Source: an uncultured Clostridia bacterium
Lineage (GTDB): Bacteria; Bacillota; Clostridia; Oscillospirales; UBA644
DNA length: 37,470 nt
Direction of reading: 5' to 3'
Assembly: GCA_944382895.1 (NCBI GenBank)
Contig: CALWNV010000012.1
Location: 1-37,470, forward strand
A program made the translations under genes and the position numbers. The notes under the pieces were generated by a model that was not told the DNA's origin, did not search any database, and worked only from the letters and a program-made list of their open reading frames with translations. This document shows, one piece after another, positions 32,483 through 37,470 of the stretch (the first letter of the stretch is position 1; every line of letters begins with the position of its first letter).

Positions 32483-33574
32483 TTATTCCCCCGTAAGCTC
32501 TTTCATATAAGCTTTCTCTGCAACGTAAACATTTTCAATAAGATAAGATATACGATCATCAACCTCATCCATAACCATTGCACCCATATCATACGAAAAA
32601 AGTTTAGGAAACGAAAGACTGACACATAGTTCTTTGGATATATTTGAAATCAGTATGTTCCCTCCATTACTTTCAATCAAAATTTTTACCGCTTCAATAC
32701 TTTTTGAATTAAACACTCCGGGATTTATAAACGGGCTTTCACGCATCTGATCTTTATGTTTAAGTTCGGTGCAACGTCTTTTTAATGAAATACACCAGTG
32801 AGTGCCCCGGTCTGAGATTTCCGCTCTTATTTTTTCAGAAGGAACAGAAATCTGCTCATATAAAAAATTCATACAGTCCATGATGATTTTTACAAAAACG
32901 GTATTATCGAGAAGCGTCAGATGATATTCTATATTATTGGCAATAATTCTCAGAGGAAGTTTATCAGCAACAGCTTTCAAAGAAGAAGACAGACAGCAAA
33001 CTTCTTTTTTATCAATATACACACTTTCAACTGCGTTAAGCATCACATTCAAATTAGTTATGCCCCGCTTTAATCTATATACAGATCGTTCAAGATGTTC
33101 CAGATAAACAAGAATCTCCTTATCAGTCCGGAATTTTTTCTTGAGAAGCAAAATATTTGTATAAATCTCAGACACAGGAACACTAAGTTCATCTTTGACA
33201 ACATCAATGAATTTTCCCGTCGGAAGAATTTTCCCGCACCGTGAATTAAAATCAAACCTATCCTCTATCTTAACCGAAATATATTCATTCCCATCCTGAA
33301 GAGGGAATTTAAGGAAAGTAAAAATCCGGTAAACAGCGTTTTCACTTTCAAGCCTGAAAAAAGACTCGGTTTTCAAAGCATTCCGCACTGTTGTGCAATT
33401 TATTCCTCCGAGCATTTCTTTTAACCCGTCACGTCTGCTAACAAGTCCGAAATATTTTTTTGCTTCAGAATTTGCAAAAATAATATTAAGTTCTGTATCA
33501 AGTATAATTTCAGGAAAAGCAGATTTTTCTAAAACATCACACATATTCTTCGTGTACAGATTCATTTCCGTCAT
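32483..33574 (-). CDS. PAS-domain sensor protein resembling a histidine kinase, catalytic motifs not evident
   Basis: The 363-residue protein has an N-terminal PAS-like domain (FPEIILDTELNIIFANSEAKKYFG, residues about 20-43, read as LDTELNIIFANSEAKKYFG). A helical dimerisation-like segment follows near residues 125-185, where DELSVPVSEIYTNILLLKKK resembles an H-box but has no His. An ATPase-like C-terminal region holds SKSIEAVKILIESNGGNILISN, resembling the last G-box, while the N- and G1-boxes are not recognisable. It is cytoplasmic, with no membrane segment. The ATG follows GGAGGGAG. No response regulator is adjacent. It may be a pseudokinase sensor or scaffold. Confidence 0.65.
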   Translation of the reverse strand: MTEMNLYTKNMCDVLEKSAFPEIILDTELNIIFANSEAKKYFGLVSRRDGLKEMLGGINCTTVRNALKTESFFRLESENAVYRIFTFLKFPLQDGNEYISVKIEDRFDFNSRCGKILPTGKFIDVVKDELSVPVSEIYTNILLLKKKFRTDKEILVYLEHLERSVYRLKRGITNLNVMLNAVESVYIDKKEVCCLSSSLKAVADKLPLRIIANNIEYHLTLLDNTVFVKIIMDCMNFLYEQISVPSEKIRAEISDRGTHWCISLKRRCTELKHKDQMRESPFINPGVFNSKSIEAVKILIESNGGNILISNISKELCVSLSFPKLFSYDMGAMVMDEVDDRISYLIENVYVAEKAYMKELTGE

Positions 33575-33746
33575 TTTCTCCCTCCATTTAGTTATATTAT
33601 ACTAATATAATATATTTTATTTTGGTATTTTCTACATAATGATTGTTATAAATTTAACACATATACCATTTATTGTCACAATTATAGTATAAAATATATT
33701 TGTATAGATTTCAATAGTTTAAAAAAAAATTAGGAGGAAATACAAA

Positions 33747-34751
33747 ATGGTAAAAGTTGCAATCAACGGTTTCGGACGTATCGGACGTCTGGCTATCAGA
33801 CAGATGTTGGAGGCGGATGGGTATGAAGTTGTGGCGATCAACGATCTTACTGAGCCTAAAATGCTCGCGCATTTGCTGAAATATGATTCAGCGCAGGGAA
33901 GATACAACCATAAGGTAAGCTGCGATGACAATTCCATAACAGTGGACGGAAAAAAAATAACAATATATTCTGAAAAAGACGCTAAAAACCTCCCGTGGGG
34001 ACAGCTTGATGTAGATGTTGTTCTCGAATGCACAGGTTTTTACACATCGAAAGAGAAATCACAGGCACACATTGACGCAGGAGCAAAAAAAGTAGTAATT
34101 TCAGCACCCGCAGGTAATAATCTTCCGACGATTGTTTTCAGTGTAAACGAAAAAACTCTCACAAAAGAGGATAAAATCATTTCCGCAGCGTCATGTACAA
34201 CAAATTGCCTCGCACCCATGGCAAAAGCACTGAATGATTTTGCACCTATACAAAGCGGTATAATGGCAACGATCCACGCATATACAGGAGACCAGATGGT
34301 TCTTGACGGACCTCACAGAAAGGGAGATCTTCGCAGAGCAAGAGCGGCAGCTATAAATATTGTGCCAAACTCCACAGGCGCGGCAAAAGCAATAGGGCTT
34401 GTTATCCCCGAGCTTAACGGTAAACTTATCGGCGCGGCACAGCGCGTTCCTGTGCCTACAGGTTCTACAACTATTTTGACCGCTGTCGTCAAAGGGACTG
34501 TGACAGCCGCTCAGATAAATGAGGCCATGAAAAATGCGGCTTCGGATTCATTCGGATATAATGAGGATGAAATCGTCTCCTCTGACGTTATAGGAATGAC
34601 CTATGGTTCACTTTTTGACGCAACTCAGACAATGGTTATTAACCTTGAAAACGGTCTTTCTCAAGTTCAGGTAGTTTCTTGGTATGACAACGAAAACTCT
34701 TATACAAGTCAGATGGTAAGAACTATCAAGTATTTTGCTGAACTCGGCTGA
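33747..34751 (+). CDS. gapA: Glyceraldehyde-3-phosphate dehydrogenase, type I
   Basis: GAPDH oxidises and phosphorylates glyceraldehyde 3-phosphate in glycolysis. The 334-residue product has the NAD-binding [11 protein letters not shown] (6-16), Asp33 in INDLTEP (NAD rather than NADP preference), the catalytic [10 protein letters not shown] with Cys150, [19 protein letters not shown], and the C-terminal [16 protein letters not shown]. The ATG follows AGGAGGAAAT. An AT-rich region upstream must hold a promoter, but no hexamer pair is convincing. A strong hairpin separates it from the aldolase gene. Confidence 0.97.
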   Translation: MVKVAINGFGRIGRLAIRQMLEADGYEVVAINDLTEPKMLAHLLKYDSAQGRYNHKVSCDDNSITVDGKKITIYSEKDAKNLPWGQLDVDVVLECTGFYTSKEKSQAHIDAGAKKVVISAPAGNNLPTIVFSVNEKTLTKEDKIISAASCTTNCLAPMAKALNDFAPIQSGIMATIHAYTGDQMVLDGPHRKGDLRRARAAAINIVPNSTGAAKAIGLVIPELNGKLIGAAQRVPVPTGSTTILTAVVKGTVTAAQINEAMKNAASDSFGYNEDEIVSSDVIGMTYGSLFDATQTMVINLENGLSQVQVVSWYDNENSYTSQMVRTIKYFAELG

Positions 34752-34765
34752 TAAAAAGATATATT

Positions 34766-34800
34766 GACAGAAAAAGGCAGCCATGCTGCCTTTTTCTGTC
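34766..34800 (+). terminator. Hairpin terminator between gapA and the aldolase gene
   Basis: A perfect 16-base stem (34766-34781 with 34785-34800) has loop CAT and an internal TTTTT in the 3' arm. It may be partial, since the aldolase gene follows 25 bases later with no clear promoter of its own. Confidence 0.75.
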
Positions 34801-34824
34801 ACCCTAAAAAAGGAGATGCTCTAT

Positions 34825-35511
34825 ATGCTGTATATCATTGACAGCGCCGATATTGCAAAAATTAAACGCTGTGTAGAATTCTTCCCTATTGACGGCGTAA
34901 CTACAAATCCGACAATAATATCCAAAGAACATACTGATTTCGCTTCACTTATAAAATCGATAAGAGATATTATAGGTCCCGATAAAATGTTTCATATCCA
35001 AACAAAAGCGGATACGGCGAAAGGGATAATAGATGAGGCGATCGCCCTTAACGAATTTGTCGGCGGTAATTTTTACATTAAAATACCAATCAGTGATGAA
35101 GGGCTGAAAGCGACACGAGAACTGAAAAAGATAGGTATAAAAGTCACAGAAACAGCTATTTTTACACAACAACAAGCTCTTATTGCCGCAAAAGCCGGAG
35201 CCGATTTTGTCGCCCCATACGTGAATCGACTTGACAATATTGTAAGCGACGGAGTACATGTTGTTGAAGAAATAGTCGGTTTATTCAAAATGCATGATAT
35301 GAAAAGCAAAGTACTCGCGGCAAGCTTCAAAACCGTAGAGCAAGTACATAAAATCGCGCTTGCTGGAGGACATGCCGTAACGCTTAATCCGGATCTTTAT
35401 GAGCAACTTGTATATCATCCCCTCACACAATACGCGATAGATGATTTTAACGCAGACTGGGAAAGTGTATACGGCAAACACACTATCATATCATTGCTTG
35501 ATAAAAAATAA
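34825..35511 (+). CDS. Fructose-6-phosphate aldolase / transaldolase-like protein (TalC/FSA type)
   Basis: The 228-residue class I aldolase has GVTTNPTII (24-32), the Schiff-base Lys86 in FYIKIPIS, TETAIF (108-113), APYVNRLDN (130-138) and VLAASFK. By eye alignment with E. coli FsaA, the water-binding residues Gln59, Thr110 and Tyr132 are those of fructose-6-phosphate aldolase rather than true transaldolase. The assignment to aldolase is thus favoured but not certain. I chose the ATG at 34825 (AAAGGAG nine bases away); an ATG three codons earlier is too close to that site. It follows gapA, so it may share its transcript. Confidence 0.85.
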   Translation: MLYIIDSADIAKIKRCVEFFPIDGVTTNPTIISKEHTDFASLIKSIRDIIGPDKMFHIQTKADTAKGIIDEAIALNEFVGGNFYIKIPISDEGLKATRELKKIGIKVTETAIFTQQQALIAAKAGADFVAPYVNRLDNIVSDGVHVVEEIVGLFKMHDMKSKVLAASFKTVEQVHKIALAGGHAVTLNPDLYEQLVYHPLTQYAIDDFNADWESVYGKHTIISLLDKK

Positions 35512-35550
35512 GCTTTTTTGATTTTATCATATACAAAACTTTTTTCTCCA

Positions 35551-35589
35551 AAAAGCAAGAGCCATGACGATGTCATGGCTCTTGCTTTT
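35551..35589. terminator. Bidirectional hairpin between the aldolase gene and the 3D-domain gene
   Basis: A perfect 18-base stem (35551-35568 with 35572-35589) has loop GAT. Each arm ends in AAAA or TTTT, and the minus-strand exit has further T. It lies between two convergent genes. Confidence 0.85.
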
Positions 35590-35642
35590 ACTGATTTCAC
35601 CACTATAACCTTAGTAATTCTAAATCACATGCATTCCCGCGC

Positions 35643-36638
35643 TTATTTGCCCTCACGGATAACATAACATGTCCCCGTCCGGACACCGAACTGACGCATA
35701 TCCTCAACGGAAGGAAGGAACACATCTATACGATTACCTTTTATCCCTCCCCCGACATCCTTTGCATAACAATAACCATATACAAAGCCGTCATCGGTAA
35801 CAATATAAAGCAACGAATGCATAGGTATCAGATTTCTGTCAACAGCGACATATCCTACACGTGTTTTTTCACCTGTAGCGGTAATACTTCCGCCAACTTC
35901 TCCGTACGTATATGCCGTAAATTTAATTTCAAGCTTTCTCGTATATTCAGTAGGAGCTCCGTCTCCGTAATCAATCAGCTCATCTCTTTTATCGACATAT
36001 CTGACACCGTTAACCGGCTCTTCAATAATCTTTTCACTGACGACAACTTCTTCAACAAGTTCCCCATCAATATACTTTTGTCTTTTCGTAACTTCCTTTT
36101 CCCCGTCCTTCGCGGCAATATCGGAATATTTTCCGGTAAAAGCAACATACAAAATAGGAATCTCAGTGTATTTGCAGGGAAGGACCTCAGTTTCAACGAC
36201 AGTCTTATATGTTATACGCGATACCTCATTATCGAGGTCTGATTCAGGAGTATCCGCGTCTGCAGATTCTTCCGAATCATAACTATCGTCTTCAAATAAA
36301 GAAAATGCTGTTTGAGGAAAATCATTTTCAGGAAAATCCGATCCAGAAACAGATGTTCCTTCTTTCATGTATGGATCGTAAACTTGAAATAAACCGAATT
36401 CTTGCAAATCTTTTTCCGGTTGAAGATCACCGGAGTTTTCAGCATCCTCACCGTCAACAGTTTCGGAAACTTCTGTCTGGACGTCCGTTACTGCTTCACT
36501 CTGCGCAGTTTCCATAGCGTAAATAACCATGTCATAGACCAGACACGTTACCGTAACCAAAGATACGGAAAGAAATATTGCCGCAAATCTGCTGAAAATT
36601 CTGCTGTTTTTCATAAACCTGAGTTTTCTGAAATCCAT
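35643..36638 (-). CDS. Cell-wall protein with G5 and 3D domains (YabE/Rpf-like)
   Basis: The protein has an N-terminal signal-anchor (about residues 16-41 from MDFRKL) and an acidic low-complexity linker. A G5-like domain follows (ITYKTVVETEVLPC, then KRQKYIDGELVEEVVVSEKIIEEPVNGV). The C-terminal 3D domain includes the conserved Asp residues in AVDRNLIP, AKDVGGGIKGNRIDVFL and ends FGVRTGTCYVI. 3D domains resemble lytic transglycosylases (MltA type), so it probably trims peptidoglycan, as in YabE/YocH relatives. I chose the ATG at 36638 with GGTGG upstream; GTG codons at 36650 and 36647 are alternatives. A 360-base gap upstream holds a dyad. Confidence 0.87.
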   Translation of the reverse strand: MDFRKLRFMKNSRIFSRFAAIFLSVSLVTVTCLVYDMVIYAMETAQSEAVTDVQTEVSETVDGEDAENSGDLQPEKDLQEFGLFQVYDPYMKEGTSVSGSDFPENDFPQTAFSLFEDDSYDSEESADADTPESDLDNEVSRITYKTVVETEVLPCKYTEIPILYVAFTGKYSDIAAKDGEKEVTKRQKYIDGELVEEVVVSEKIIEEPVNGVRYVDKRDELIDYGDGAPTEYTRKLEIKFTAYTYGEVGGSITATGEKTRVGYVAVDRNLIPMHSLLYIVTDDGFVYGYCYAKDVGGGIKGNRIDVFLPSVEDMRQFGVRTGTCYVIREGK

Positions 36639-36697
36639 TTTTAACACCACCGGGTTATTGCCTTAATCTTTTCATTGGCAATAATAATTTTTCTTTC

Positions 36698-36735
36698 TTA
36701 CAGTATATGGAGAATATGGGACAAATATACTGTAA
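36698..36735. repeat. 11-base inverted repeat upstream of the 3D-domain gene
   Basis: TTACAGTATAT (36698-36708) and ATATACTGTAA (36725-36735) are perfect inverted copies 16 bases apart, beginning 60 bases before the chosen start codon. No T run follows, so an operator or leader hairpin is more likely than a terminator. Confidence 0.6.
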
Positions 36736-36971
36736 TATTTGAAAACAATTATTACTTCAAATGAGAATATAATAAAAAATCATTTTCAAATTTGCTTCAT
36801 AATATACTTTTGCGATGAAGCGCATCTATGTCAACCTTACAAATCAATAGATATTCGCCGACCTGCAAGGATTGTTTATGATTTCAGGCTATGACGCATG
36901 TTCTTCGGTGGTGCAACCAAAAACATACGTATTTATAAAGGTGCAATGTAAAACCCAGTAAACAAATAATT

Positions 36972-36994
36972 GAAAAAAACGTAATACAATTCGT
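36972..36994 (-). terminator. Weak intrinsic terminator after rpsI
   Basis: On the minus strand ACG-AAT pairs with ATT-A-CGT around loop TGT (one bulged A), followed by six or seven T. The stem is short, but the tail and the position 8 bases after rpsI fit. Confidence 0.45.
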
Positions 36995-37001
36995 GTACTG
37001 A

Positions 37002-37403
37002 TTATCTTTTTGAAAACTGGGGAGCTTTTCTCGCTTTTTTAAGGCCGTATTTCTTTCTCTCTTTCATTCTGGGGTCTCTTGTAAGCAATCCGGCTTTTTT
37101 CAATATAGGTTTCATATTTTCATCAGAAGCAGCCAAAGCTCTGGCAAGTCCGTGTCTGATTGCCCCTGCCTGCCCAGAAACACCGCCTCCGATAACAGAA
37201 GCTACAATATCATATTTCCCTATAGTATTTGTAAGTTCCATCGGCTGACGTACAATAAGCTTCAACGTCTCAAGACCGAAATAATCATCTATATCACGTG
37301 AATTTACGGTTATATTCCCCGTACCTTCATAAACTCTGACGCGTGCTACGGATTTTTTTCTTCTGCCTGTGCCGTAAAAATACGGTTTTTTGGAAGTATA
37401 CAT
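37002..37403 (-). CDS. rpsI: 30S ribosomal protein S9
   Basis: The 133-residue basic protein has [17 protein letters not shown] near its N-terminus, [21 protein letters not shown] in the middle and the invariant end [11 protein letters not shown], which reaches into the ribosomal P site. The ATG follows AAGGAGGA nine bases away, which overlaps the end of rplM. It forms the usual rplM-rpsI operon. Confidence 0.98.
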   Translation of the reverse strand: MYTSKKPYFYGTGRRKKSVARVRVYEGTGNITVNSRDIDDYFGLETLKLIVRQPMELTNTIGKYDIVASVIGGGVSGQAGAIRHGLARALAASDENMKPILKKAGLLTRDPRMKERKKYGLKKARKAPQFSKR

Positions 37404-37417
37404 TATTCCTATCCTCC

Positions 37418-37470
37418 TTAATCAATATTATATATTTCGGGTTTTTGGGCCTGTTGATTTTGCTCTGAGC
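37418..37470 (-). CDS. rplM: 50S ribosomal protein L13, C-terminal end (partial, runs off the right edge)
   Basis: Minus-strand translation from the right edge gives [16 protein letters not shown] and TAA at 37420-37418, matching the L13 C-terminus (typically NxxAQxPE.x). It lies 14 bases before the rpsI start, the normal gene order. Only 16 codons are inside the window. Confidence 0.85.
   Translation of the reverse strand, partial: SEQNQQAQKPEIYNID

Larger units (their letters stand above)
36639..37001 (-). other. Long intergenic region between rpsI and the 3D-domain gene
   Basis: This 363-base AT-rich stretch has no supported coding frame longer than about 16 codons. It contains a weak terminator next to rpsI, a dyad at 36698-36735 and a small hairpin (GCTTCAT/ATGAAGC, 36794-36821). 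It also has a GC-richer island around 36850-36920 that could be a structured leader. I compared it by eye with c-di-AMP and c-di-GMP riboswitch motifs and found no match. It probably holds the promoter and 5' leader of the 3D-domain gene. Confidence 0.5.

Noticed and set aside
36841-36930. c-di-AMP or c-di-GMP riboswitch before the 3D-domain gene
   Set aside because: The GGTTGCACCACC and GCGTCATAGCCTG stretches looked suggestive, but the conserved cores of both classes are missing.
1-37470. CRISPR array, tRNA, rRNA, insertion sequence or prophage
   Set aside because: No regularly spaced repeats, cloverleaf-like sequences, transposase or phage gene motifs were seen on either strand.

Overview
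The window looks like chromosome from a spore-forming, low-GC member of the Clostridia (Firmicutes/Bacillota). The support is spoIIR and spoIIE, a Spo0A-type box in front of spoIIE, a sigma-F-type promoter in front of spoIIR, Gram-positive Shine-Dalgarno sequences (AGGAGG variants) and consensus sigma-A promoters (TTGACA-17-TATAAT). No tRNA, rRNA, CRISPR array, prophage or insertion sequence was seen. Most genes are housekeeping, and most lie on the minus strand.

Layout. Bases 1-600 carry the 3' end of an unknown gene and two tiny membrane proteins on the plus strand. Bases 683-3070 hold spoIIR (minus) back to back with a cytoplasmic TIM-barrel, glycoside-hydrolase-like protein (plus). Bases 3127-7146 (minus) hold a PflX-like radical SAM protein, a CorA transporter with a leader that may encode a Cys-rich micropeptide, a Cof-type HAD phosphatase and a DHHW/AlgX-like protein. 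Bases 7356-9919 (plus) hold a zinc-ribbon membrane protein, a small Cys protein, phosphoglucose isomerase in two pieces and a P-loop protein. Bases 9988-16049 (minus) hold spoIIE, acpP-ruvX, a DUF6062-like protein, and an operon of a TIM-barrel lipoprotein, 8-oxoguanine glycosylase and a GNAT acetyltransferase. Bases 16050-24141 (minus) are a repair and nucleotide block: uvrB, a disrupted uvrA, radC, an ABC exporter and nrdR. An AGCS alanine symporter (plus) follows, running tail to tail into tcdA. Bases 25409-30181 (minus) hold tcdA-plsY-der-DUF512 and rpmF-yceD. Bases 30233-33574 (minus) hold galK, the DUF421/DUF4363 pair and a PAS/kinase-like sensor. gapA and a transaldolase-family aldolase (plus) come next. 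The right edge has a G5/3D-domain wall protein, rpsI and the last codons of rplM (minus).

Functional links. gapA, the aldolase, pgi and galK cover central sugar metabolism. uvrB, uvrA, radC and ogg cover DNA repair. yceD-rpmF, rpsI-rplM and der serve the ribosome. acpP and plsY serve lipid synthesis.

What stands out: (1) uvrA has an in-frame stop and several substitutions packed into its second ATP-binding loop, next to a perfect small palindrome. (2) pgi is split by a +1 frame change, but its second half has its own good ribosome-binding site. Both could be assembly errors or recent gene damage. (3) The corA leader contains an unannotated Cys-rich 23-codon ORF. (4) The spoIIE and spoIIR promoters match the classical sporulation control signals closely. 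No wholly new multi-gene system was recognised.
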